From assembly GCA_020054965.1 (NCBI GenBank), contig JAIMZO010000116.1:1-5509 (forward strand): DNA of 5,509 bases, read 5' to 3'. The stretch comes from Spirochaeta sp. (GTDB lineage: Bacteria > Spirochaetota > Spirochaetia > Sphaerochaetales > Sphaerochaetaceae). Positions within the stretch are counted from its first letter, which is position 1. Each line of letters begins with the position of its first letter. Shown in pieces: positions 1-5,509 of the stretch. The notes below the pieces were generated by a model, which was not told the origin of the DNA, ran no database searches, and was given only the letters and a program-made list of their open reading frames with translations. Made by a program: the position numbers and the translations under genes.

Positions 1-824
1 AACGCTTAAAACTAAATCATATCATCATCTATGCTGTCTTGATCATTTTTGTGCTGATAGCCATCCTTCCTCTCTATTGGATGTGGCAGGCTGCATTCAG
101 ACAAACAGATCTTACTCATTATGATCCCTTTGCCTTTCCCAAAGCCCTAACATTCACGAAAATTGTGGAAGCATGGACAAAAGGAAGGATGTCTGTCTAC
201 ATGCGCAACAGTGTCATTGTAGCTGTCCCTCGTGTTCTCGCCATCCTGTTATTGGCATCACTAGCAGGCTTCTCTTTTGGAAGTCTCAAATGGAAGGGAA
301 GAAATGCCGTATTTGCTTTCATTCTGTTGGGAATGATGATCCCCATCCAAGCGATGATCATACCTATCTATTACAACATGCAACGGTTTGGTCTGATAAA
401 CACATTCTGGGCCATGATCATCCCCCCTGTTGGTATGATGATGCCCTTTGCCATCTTCATGATGCGGTCCTTCTTCTCCGACATTCCTGGGGAGATCATG
501 GATAGCGCTGTTGTCGATGGCTGCTCCAAAGGAAAATCTTGGCTGTACATCATGCTGCCACAAGTGAAGCCAGCGCTCGTGTCCTTGCTGATCTTCGAGT
601 TCATGTGGTCCTGGAATGATTACCTGCTGCCAATGTTGGTTGTATATGATGATTCCAAGAGAACATTGCCGATGGGTCTAAACTATTTTCAGGGACGCTA
701 TACAATGGACCAAGCACTCATTGCAGCAGGCGTCACAATCAGTACCTTACCGATCATCATTGTCTATGTTATCTTCCAGCGAAGCTTTATCCAAGGCATT
801 ACCGCTGGAGCCGTAAAAGGTTGA
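1..824 (+). CDS. Carbohydrate ABC transporter permease (MalG/AraQ type), 5'-partial
   Basis: This is an inner-membrane subunit of a binding-protein-dependent sugar importer. It would pair with a second permease, a solute-binding protein and an ATPase, presumably encoded upstream. The frame is open to the left edge, reading RLKLNHIIIYAV before a TTG at 39, so the gene starts outside the window and TTG39 is not the real start. The visible 273 codons nearly reach the usual 270-290 residues of the family, so only a few residues are missing. About six hydrophobic segments are visible: near nt 21-86, 210-275, 303-370, 405-465, 560-640 and 715-780. The cytoplasmic EAA loop that docks to the ATPase lies at about nt 492-575 (EIMDSAVVDGCSKG followed by the LP of IMLPQVKPAL). 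The C-terminus (QGITAGAVKG) is the classic ending of this family. The sugar carried cannot be read from the permease. The neighbouring GH4 gene suggests an alpha-galactoside or a related glycoside. The family call is firm; the substrate is inferred. Confidence 0.93.
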   Translation, partial: RLKLNHIIIYAVLIIFVLIAILPLYWMWQAAFRQTDLTHYDPFAFPKALTFTKIVEAWTKGRMSVYMRNSVIVAVPRVLAILLLASLAGFSFGSLKWKGRNAVFAFILLGMMIPIQAMIIPIYYNMQRFGLINTFWAMIIPPVGMMMPFAIFMMRSFFSDIPGEIMDSAVVDGCSKGKSWLYIMLPQVKPALVSLLIFEFMWSWNDYLLPMLVVYDDSKRTLPMGLNYFQGRYTMDQALIAAGVTISTLPIIIVYVIFQRSFIQGITAGAVKG

Positions 825-842
825 TCAAAAAGGAGTAGTTCT

Positions 843-1856
843 ATGCTGTGCGCACTAGTTGGTGCCGGAAACATGGGTATGAAACATACCAACGTGTTGC
901 TCGGTCTCGATGTAACCATTGAATCTGTATGTGATATTTCAGAAGTGTCTCTAGAAGCGTATAAACAACGCTTCAAAGGTCGTCTGGAACAGGTGAAATA
1001 CTATCAGGATTTTGACCAGATGCTTGCTTCTTCCCAAGCAGATATGGTGATCATCACCCTCCCCCCGTTCGCCCAGGACGGTCAATTCGAGAAAGCTGCC
1101 GAGGCAAAGAAACATGTGTTCATTGAGAAACCGATTGCCCTCACCCCAGAGCGTGGTTTGAGCATGGTAAGAGCAGCCCAAAATAACGGAATCATCTCAT
1201 CGGTGGGCTTCCATATGCGACAAGGCGCAGTCTACCGATACATCAAGCAACTCATGAAGGAAGGCAAAGCTGGTAAACCAGTGTTATTCCAAGCTTTGTA
1301 CTCTTGTAATTCGCTTCACACCCCTTGGTGGAGAGACAAGGAGAAAAGCGGCGGACAGATCTTGGAGCAGGTCATTCATCTGTATGACCTGGGGCGCTCA
1401 CTCCTCGGAGAACCTCAAGGTGTCTCAGCAAGAATGCAAAACATCTGCCACAACAATATCGAGAACTACACCGTGGAAGATGTGAGCTCCTCACTCACCG
1501 CATATGCAAGTGGTGCAATCGGTACGATAAGTGCCACCAATTGTGCTGTACCTGGTGTATGGAAGGGTGCCTATACCTTGGTTTTTGAGAATCTGATGGT
1601 GGAATGCCAAGACTCCAACCATGCAACATTCATCTACACAAACGAAAACCCCATCCGCCGGGAAACCATCAGTGAGGAAGACAGCGACCATGCAAAGGGA
1701 ATAGAAGAGTTTGTCAATTGTGTGAAACAAGACGTACAGAGCCCTTGCAGCATTGAAGAGGGATATAAGAGTTTACTGTATGTGTATGCTGCAACACAAT
1801 CTGCCGAACAATCTGGAAATCTTTACTATTTGAAGGAGGAGCATGCAAATGTATAA
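843..1856 (+). CDS. Gfo/Idh/MocA family NAD(P)-dependent oxidoreductase
   Basis: This is a cytoplasmic sugar or polyol dehydrogenase of 337 residues, the usual length for the family. The N-terminal Rossmann fold shows the dinucleotide motif GAGNMG (residues 7-12). The acidic D31 at the end of the second strand (VCDIS) favours NAD over NADP. The family motif EKP is at 95-97 (IEKPIAL), carrying the usual catalytic-site lysine. The C-terminal sheet domain begins around residue 120. It contains the SGGQILEQVIHLYD segment, in which H179 and D182 match the conserved HxxD of the active site. The usual DxGxH preceding it is changed to EQVIH. An AGGAG at 831-835 lies 7 nt before the ATG, which supports this start. 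The gene follows the permease stop by 18 nt and overlaps the next gene by 8 nt, so it belongs to the same operon. Substrates in this family range from inositols to aldoses and keto-glycosides; none can be assigned here. Confidence 0.93.
   Translation: MLCALVGAGNMGMKHTNVLLGLDVTIESVCDISEVSLEAYKQRFKGRLEQVKYYQDFDQMLASSQADMVIITLPPFAQDGQFEKAAEAKKHVFIEKPIALTPERGLSMVRAAQNNGIISSVGFHMRQGAVYRYIKQLMKEGKAGKPVLFQALYSCNSLHTPWWRDKEKSGGQILEQVIHLYDLGRSLLGEPQGVSARMQNICHNNIENYTVEDVSSSLTAYASGAIGTISATNCAVPGVWKGAYTLVFENLMVECQDSNHATFIYTNENPIRRETISEEDSDHAKGIEEFVNCVKQDVQSPCSIEEGYKSLLYVYAATQSAEQSGNLYYLKEEHANV
1833..1840 (+). promoter_or_regulatory. Ribosome binding site that decides the start of the MDR dehydrogenase
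   Basis: AAGGAGGA is a near-perfect Shine-Dalgarno sequence. It lies only 2 nt before an ATG at 1843 but 8 nt before a second in-frame ATG at 1849. The normal spacing therefore favours ATG1849 (protein MYKKVTVD) over ATG1843 (MQMYKK). The site lies inside the 3' end of the preceding dehydrogenase gene, which suggests translational coupling. Confidence 0.8.
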
Positions 1857-2883
1857 GAAAGTCACTGTTGATAAACAGCTGAACCCATGTTTTGACTATG
1901 TCCAGGAACGACCACTAGGCGATACTGAAGTTCGCGTGAGATCACTGTTTGGATCACCGAAACATGGTACGGAGTTGACTGGGCTGACAGAGAACCCTTT
2001 CTCAAAACACTACTATGACGAAGAGCAACATATATTCAAGCAACGGGAAACCCCAATCGAGGAAACCATATCCGGGTTGGGAAACATGTGGGTAGGTGTT
2101 GTCGTCGAACGGGGCGAATCAGCAATGCGCTTCTCTCTTGGGGAGAGGGTTGCCGGGTATGGTGTCCTCTCTGAATATCATCAACTTGAGCAAGACAAGG
2201 TACTCAAGATGCCAGATGAAATGTCTTGGCAGACGGCGGTGTGTTTTGATCCTTTGCAATTTGCCCTGGGTGGTGTTAGAGATGCCCATATCCGAATCGG
2301 AGACAGGGTTCTTGTCTCAGGTCTTGGTGCAATCGGTATGTTGACAGCAAAACTGGCACGCATGGCAGGAGCTTCCTTGGTGGCAGTCAGCGACCCTGTT
2401 CCGATCAGGCGTGAGATAGCATTGAAAGCAGGAGCTGATCTCGCCTTTGACCCTACCTCAGATGACTACGGGTTGATCTTGCGTGACTATACCGGTGGCA
2501 GGGGACTGGATGCAGTTATCGAGACGAGCGCCTCCTATTCTGCCCTTCAGCAAGGCCTGAGAGCCCTTGCATATGGAGGTACATTGGCAAGCGTTGGCTG
2601 GTTCAAGGAACGGGAGGTAACAATGCACTTTGGACAGGAAGGACACTTCAACCAACAGAAGATTGTATTCTCTCGAGCATGCAGTGATCCCAACAATGAT
2701 CATCCCAGGTGGAATTTCTCCCGCATAAAGGAAGAAGCTTGGCAGATACTCTGCAAAGGGCTTATCAGCGGTGATGATATTGTCACCCCAATAGTACCCT
2801 TCAGTGAAGCCCCTTCTGCGTATCGTGACCTGGTAATGGGGCATGCTGAGCATTGCATCAAACTTGGTGTTGATTTCTCATAG
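1849..2883 (+). CDS. MDR-superfamily (zinc-type alcohol dehydrogenase-like) oxidoreductase, apparently lacking zinc ligands
   Basis: This is a cytoplasmic medium-chain dehydrogenase/reductase-fold protein of 344 residues from ATG1849. The N-terminal GroES-like domain covers roughly residues 20-135. The Rossmann domain starts at about 150 with VLVSGLGAIG, its glycine motif being G158/G160/G163. D182 after the second strand (VAVSDP) suggests NAD(H). The usual catalytic-zinc motif (C-G-T-D) is replaced by SPKHGTEL (residues 36-43), with no cysteine. No GHE follows it, and the five cysteines (14, 132, 278, 302, 336) are scattered, so there is no four-cysteine structural-zinc lobe. The HGTEL form resembles the divergent branch that contains bacteriochlorophyllide dehydrogenase-like (BchC-like) members, which is a resemblance from memory only. 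The gene overlaps the Gfo/Idh gene by 8 nt and precedes the GH4 gene by 11 nt, so a shared catabolic role is likely. The substrate is unknown. The superfamily call is strong; the zinc-free interpretation is inferred from the missing residues. Confidence 0.88.
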   Translation: MYKKVTVDKQLNPCFDYVQERPLGDTEVRVRSLFGSPKHGTELTGLTENPFSKHYYDEEQHIFKQRETPIEETISGLGNMWVGVVVERGESAMRFSLGERVAGYGVLSEYHQLEQDKVLKMPDEMSWQTAVCFDPLQFALGGVRDAHIRIGDRVLVSGLGAIGMLTAKLARMAGASLVAVSDPVPIRREIALKAGADLAFDPTSDDYGLILRDYTGGRGLDAVIETSASYSALQQGLRALAYGGTLASVGWFKEREVTMHFGQEGHFNQQKIVFSRACSDPNNDHPRWNFSRIKEEAWQILCKGLISGDDIVTPIVPFSEAPSAYRDLVMGHAEHCIKLGVDFS

Positions 2884-2886
2884 GAG
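2881..2886 (+). promoter_or_regulatory. Ribosome binding site overlapping the upstream stop codon
   Basis: TAGGAG combines the TAG stop of the MDR dehydrogenase (2881-2883) with the Shine-Dalgarno core AGGAG (2882-2886). It lies 8 nt before the GH4 start ATG at 2895. Because the stop is built into the ribosome binding site, terminating ribosomes can re-initiate on the next gene. This supports the 2895 start and an operon arrangement. Confidence 0.75.
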
Positions 2887-2894
2887 TTCAATCG

Positions 2895-4202
2895 ATGAAA
2901 ATTACCTTTCTTGGTGCAGGAAGCACTATTTTTGCAAGGAACGTACTAGGCGATGTCATGATGACACCTTCACTCCAGGAGGCAGAGCTTGCCCTCTACG
3001 ATATCGATGCAAACCGTCTGGAACAATCAAGGACAATCCTGGAAGCGATCCAAAGAGGAATTCCCAGCAGTAAAAACCACATCACCACCTATTGTGGGGA
3101 ACATAATCGCAGGGAGGCCCTCCGTGGGGCACTTTTCGTGGTCAATGCTGTACAGATAGGGGGATACAAGCCTTCCACAGTCATCGATTTTGAGATTCCA
3201 AAAAAGTTTGGACTGAGACAGACAATTGCCGACACCCTGGGAATCGGGGGGATCATGCGAGGGATGAGAACACTTCCTTTCCTACGAGATGTAGCCCAAG
3301 AAATGGAAGCCGTTGCTCCTCATGCCTGGTTTTTGAACTATACAAACCCTATGTCAATCCTGAGTGGATATCTCCAACGATATACAGAAGTAGAGACAGT
3401 AGGACTCTGCCATAGTGTGCAAATATGTTCTGAGCGTTTACTGAACAATTTGGAAATGGGGCAATATCTGGATGGTCGGGTTGAATTGATTGCTGGCATC
3501 AATCATATGGGATGGTTGCTCCGCTTGGAGGACCACAAAGGAAATGATCTCTATCCAGAGATAAAAAAGCGAATTGAGACGAAGCAAGCCAAAAGGCATA
3601 ACGATATGGTCAGGTATGAGTATGTACGAAGATTCGGCTACTACTGCACGGAATCGAGTGAACACAATGCAGAGTATAACCCATACTTCATCAAGAGACA
3701 GTACCCCGAGCTGATTGAACAGTACAACATCCCACTGGATGAATATCCTAAACGCTGTGAGAAACAGATCAGTGAGTGGCAACAACAGTATCAGGAGCTG
3801 GCAGACAAGCACATAATTGAACACAAACGTAGCAAAGAGTACGCAAGCCATATTATGGAAGCAAGAGTAACGAATACTCCTTATACCATCGGAGGGAATG
3901 TACTAAACACAGGGTCAATTGAGAATCTTGTACCGGATGCTTGTGTGGAAGTGCCATGCTTGATTGACAATAGTGGTATACACCCAACTGTTGTGGGCAA
4001 ACTGCCAACACAGCTGGCTGCACTCAACAGTGTTCATGTTGCAGTGCACCAACTGACAATTGAGGCGTTTGTGACCAATAACAAAGAAGCGTTGATCCAA
4101 GCTGCCCTTCTGGACCCTCATACTGCCGCAGAGCTCTCAATCGATGACATCGTAGCGATGACTGAAGAGTTGCTCGAAGCACATGGCATTACATTGCATT
4201 AG
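2895..4202 (+). CDS. Glycoside hydrolase family 4, probable alpha-galactosidase (MelA-like)
   Basis: This is a cytoplasmic glycosidase of 435 residues, the usual GH4 length. GH4 enzymes cleave glycosides by an unusual NAD+- and Mn2+-dependent oxidation at C3, elimination and re-addition. The N-terminal Rossmann motif is FLGAGSTIF (G7, G9). NYTNP is at 148-152. The metal-site cysteine is C172 in the CHSV signature, and the metal-site histidine is H204 in GINHMGW. TESSEH at 252-257 is followed by AEYNPYF, also typical of MelA-like members. In GH4, CHSV generally marks alpha-galactosidases, whereas CHEV, CHGx and CN(V/I)P mark alpha-glucosidases, alpha-glucuronidases and phospho-glycosidases. 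An unphosphorylated substrate also agrees with uptake by an ABC transporter rather than a PTS. A related uronidase activity is the main alternative. It is the last gene of the + strand operon and is followed by a hairpin terminator. The family is near certain; the sugar specificity is moderately supported. Confidence 0.94.
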   Translation: MKITFLGAGSTIFARNVLGDVMMTPSLQEAELALYDIDANRLEQSRTILEAIQRGIPSSKNHITTYCGEHNRREALRGALFVVNAVQIGGYKPSTVIDFEIPKKFGLRQTIADTLGIGGIMRGMRTLPFLRDVAQEMEAVAPHAWFLNYTNPMSILSGYLQRYTEVETVGLCHSVQICSERLLNNLEMGQYLDGRVELIAGINHMGWLLRLEDHKGNDLYPEIKKRIETKQAKRHNDMVRYEYVRRFGYYCTESSEHNAEYNPYFIKRQYPELIEQYNIPLDEYPKRCEKQISEWQQQYQELADKHIIEHKRSKEYASHIMEARVTNTPYTIGGNVLNTGSIENLVPDACVEVPCLIDNSGIHPTVVGKLPTQLAALNSVHVAVHQLTIEAFVTNNKEALIQAALLDPHTAAELSIDDIVAMTEELLEAHGITLH

Positions 4203-4210
4203 GTTTTAAA

Positions 4211-4232
4211 GCCCCTTCCTTTGAGGAGGGGC
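4211..4232. terminator. Probable bidirectional intrinsic terminator between convergent genes
   Basis: GCCCCTTCCT pairs with AGGAGGGGC across a TTG loop, giving nine pairs with one bulged T. It begins 8 nt after the GH4 stop (4202) and ends 11 nt before the - strand rloB-like stop (4244). The downstream tract is only moderately T-rich in either direction: ATTGCTCTTGTTT on the + strand and TTTAAAACCT on the - strand. The position and stem support a shared terminator, but the weak T-tracts lower certainty. Confidence 0.72.
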
Positions 4233-4243
4233 ATTGCTCTTGT

Positions 4244-4942
4244 TTATGCATAGTGATACGGTGCCTGCTTGGCTTCACTCCTGAGAAATTCAATCAAGAC
4301 CCCGACCCCTGTTCCCAGTTGGTTTTGCAACTGTTCAGCCTCATGAGGAAAGGCTTGGGCATGAGTGATGGCAATGAGCACCCTCTCACGGAAGAACCTG
4401 TTGAACTGTATCCTGCTCTTGTTGTATCGCCCTCCAAGCTTGTCCATCAGGTAACGCTCTGTCAGGGTTCGGCTCCCAATCTTCCGGTTCTCCAACAACA
4501 GTTTATGGTCATACTCCGAGAGGTCACTGTAATGCAGCAACAACCACAACTCAAAGCAAGGGTTGGTGATACAGAGATGGAATCCAGTCTCTTTACAAAG
4601 AGCCAGCATCGCTTCATATTGGAATTCCTTAAAACTATGCATATCACGGTCAACAATAATTGAGACGTGATCGAGCTCCGGGTGATAGTGATTACTCTGC
4701 CCAAGCAGCTCAACAGTTTCCTCAAAGATGTTCAGGGGATTGCTTCCGGTATTGGGACCATGACGGAGAGGTATCATCTCAACCATGGGGGAGATACCCA
4801 ATTCAGAGGAGTATTGCATCAGACCCTTGAAGTACTGGTATTCAGTGCGTCTCCCCTCACAGGCAATGAAGAACCTGCTTCTTGGTGCATATTTTCGCCC
4901 ACCTTGCGCTGACCGCTGTCCGAAGGGTTGTCCAATTCTCAT
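4244..4942 (-). CDS. rloB: RloB-family protein (AbiLii-like, Toprim-type nuclease domain)
   Basis: This complete protein of 232 residues belongs to the RloB family, named from ORFs linked to restriction-modification loci and related to AbiLii of the abortive-infection system AbiL. A basic N-terminus (about 1-22) leads into a Toprim-like core. This has FFIACEGRRTE with E29 and E34, then VSIIVDRD with D98 and D100, the usual acidic metal-binding pattern. The family hallmark NPCFELWLLLH is at 127-137. A C-terminal helix-rich part ends with LGTGVGVLIEFL (209-220), matching the conserved closing segment of the family. The ATG overlaps the stop of the upstream ATPase gene as ATGA (4939-4942), with GGGGAGG 7 nt before it, so the start is well supported and the two proteins should be made together. 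The likely role is the nuclease or effector arm of an ATPase-controlled defence system. Nuclease activity and its target (DNA or RNA) are inferred from the fold pattern, not shown. Confidence 0.88.
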   Translation of the reverse strand: MRIGQPFGQRSAQGGRKYAPRSRFFIACEGRRTEYQYFKGLMQYSSELGISPMVEMIPLRHGPNTGSNPLNIFEETVELLGQSNHYHPELDHVSIIVDRDMHSFKEFQYEAMLALCKETGFHLCITNPCFELWLLLHYSDLSEYDHKLLLENRKIGSRTLTERYLMDKLGGRYNKSRIQFNRFFRERVLIAITHAQAFPHEAEQLQNQLGTGVGVLIEFLRSEAKQAPYHYA

Positions 4943-5509
4943 TGCTCATCCTCCCCGGGAAGATAGAGGCTCTCAAAGAAAGGTACTCCTCCATAGCGAC
5001 CATTCAGATAGGCATGTTCGAGCTGAGCGTCAAACTGCTCCTGGAACTGGTCGAAGGGATAGATGATACTCGCTCCTTCCTTGTCCTTCTCGACAAAGAA
5101 TATCTCATCACGACGTAGGAGTCTTAGGTTGAGCAGTAGGCTCTCATGGGTTGTGACAACCAGTTGTATGTTCTTTGTCTTTGCCAATTCCAGATAGTTT
5201 TTCACAAACTGCAGTGTGAGTTTTGGGTGCAGGGATCGGTCAATCTCATCAATGACCGTCACACTTCCCTGCTCTGAAGTAACCAATACCGAGAGTAAAT
5301 CAAGGAGCCTTCTTGTTCCGTCAGACTCTTCATCATAGCCAAAGTATGCTTCCTTGTGGGCAAATCCTACTTCAGAGAATTGTAGCGCACCACTCTTCTG
5401 TTGCATGAGAAATAGGCGGGACCCTATTTGCAGTCGGTAGGGAACTTGCCTCTTGAGGGCTCTCTCTTTGTCAGCTTCATACTGCCCGCGATAAGCTGGA
5501 GGCACATGA
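4939..5509 (-). CDS. rloA: ABC-class AAA family ATPase, RloA/AbiLi-like, C-terminal part only
   Basis: This is the C-terminal half of an ABC-type ATPase of the COG1106 (AAA_15/AAA_21, RloA) kind. Its reading frame is open to the right edge (codon CAT before the GTG at 5505), so that GTG is not the real start. The Walker A region and roughly the first half of a typical protein of about 400 residues lie outside the window. Counting from the GTG, the ABC signature-like ESDGTRRLLDL is at 60-70, Walker B VTVIDEID at 83-89 with D86 and E87, and the D-loop SLHP at 91-94. The switch histidine is H120 in TTHE. The tail YLNGRYGGVPFFE (166-178) is typical of this group. All visible ATPase motifs are intact. 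The gene overlaps the rloB-like gene by 4 nt. The likely role is a phage-sensing or gating ATPase that controls the Toprim partner; this follows from the pairing, not from direct evidence. The SMC/OLD-like ATPase class is near certain; the RloA subgroup rests mainly on the partner. Confidence 0.86.
   Translation of the reverse strand, partial: HVPPAYRGQYEADKERALKRQVPYRLQIGSRLFLMQQKSGALQFSEVGFAHKEAYFGYDEESDGTRRLLDLLSVLVTSEQGSVTVIDEIDRSLHPKLTLQFVKNYLELAKTKNIQLVVTTHESLLLNLRLLRRDEIFFVEKDKEGASIIYPFDQFQEQFDAQLEHAYLNGRYGGVPFFESLYLPGEDEQ
4950..4956 (-). promoter_or_regulatory. Strong ribosome binding site of the rloB-like gene inside the ATPase gene
   Basis: On the - strand GGGGAGG lies 7 nt before the ATG at 4942, within the last codons of the ATPase gene. 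With the ATGA stop/start overlap it fixes the rloB start and indicates translational coupling. Confidence 0.75.

Noticed and set aside
18..32. Short ATC-rich run (CATATCATCATCTAT)
   Set aside because: It encodes consecutive isoleucines of a membrane segment, so it is explained by coding constraint and not a microsatellite or operator.
39..41. TTG as the start of the permease
   Set aside because: The frame is open upstream to the window edge with plausible permease N-terminal residues, and the TTG falls inside the first membrane segment. The true start is outside the window.
331..363. Repeated GATGAT/GATGATC words near GGGAATGATGATCCCC
   Set aside because: They fall in the permease coding sequence where methionine and isoleucine codons recur. 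No symmetric operator-like arrangement is placed where it could regulate a gene.
2458..2853. 131-codon - strand open frame inside the MDR gene
   Set aside because: It is antisense to the well-supported Rossmann domain and has no recognisable family features.
3438..3851. 137-codon - strand open frame inside the GH4 gene
   Set aside because: It lies opposite strongly conserved GH4 motifs (H204, TESSEH), shows no recognisable domain and has no convincing ribosome binding site. It is an antisense shadow.
4253..4663. 136-codon + strand open frame opposite the rloB-like gene
   Set aside because: The - strand frame carries clear RloB motifs and a coupled start. The + strand product has no recognisable domain.
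5503..5505. GTG as the start of the - strand ATPase
   Set aside because: The frame continues to the right edge, and the fragment lacks the Walker A half that any working ATPase of this class needs. It is an internal valine codon.

Overview
The window holds two divisions that converge on one short gap. On the + strand (positions 1-4202) is the distal part of a sugar-uptake and breakdown operon. On the - strand (4244-5509) is a two-gene module with the architecture of an RloA/RloB (AbiL-like) phage-defence pair. The organism is a bacterium of moderate GC (about the high 40s by eye) with strong AGGAG-type ribosome binding sites. A carbohydrate ABC transporter, Gfo/Idh/MocA dehydrogenase, MDR dehydrogenase and GH4 glycosidase in a row is typical of saccharolytic anaerobes such as Sphaerochaeta-like spirochaetes or Firmicutes. 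That placement is an impression, not a demonstration.

Positions 1-4202: four tightly packed co-directional genes. They are the C-terminal bulk of an inner-membrane sugar ABC permease (MalG/AraQ type, 5' end outside the window), a Gfo/Idh/MocA oxidoreductase, a medium-chain dehydrogenase-fold protein, and a family 4 glycoside hydrolase with the CHSV signature of alpha-galactosidases. The first two genes are 18 nt apart, the next two overlap by 8 nt, and the last two are 11 nt apart. No internal promoter is apparent, so they should form one transcript. The likely logic is import of an (alpha-galactosyl?) glycoside, NAD/Mn-dependent cleavage by GH4, and redox processing of the sugar or aglycone by the two dehydrogenases. 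Three consecutive nicotinamide-binding enzymes make a redox-assisted glycoside pathway plausible, but the substrate cannot be read from the sequence.

Positions 4203-4243: a 41-nt convergent gap containing a GC-rich hairpin that probably ends transcription from both sides.

Positions 4244-5509 (- strand): the C-terminal half of an ABC-type AAA ATPase (RloA/AbiLi-like; N-terminus and Walker A outside the window), translationally coupled by an ATGA overlap to a complete RloB-family Toprim-like protein. An ABC-class ATPase coupled to a Toprim-type nuclease is the arrangement seen in AbiL and, more distantly, PARIS and OLD-type systems. This is the most interesting part of the window.

No tRNA, rRNA, CRISPR array, insertion sequence or riboswitch was seen. 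There is no gene-free stretch longer than 300 bases.
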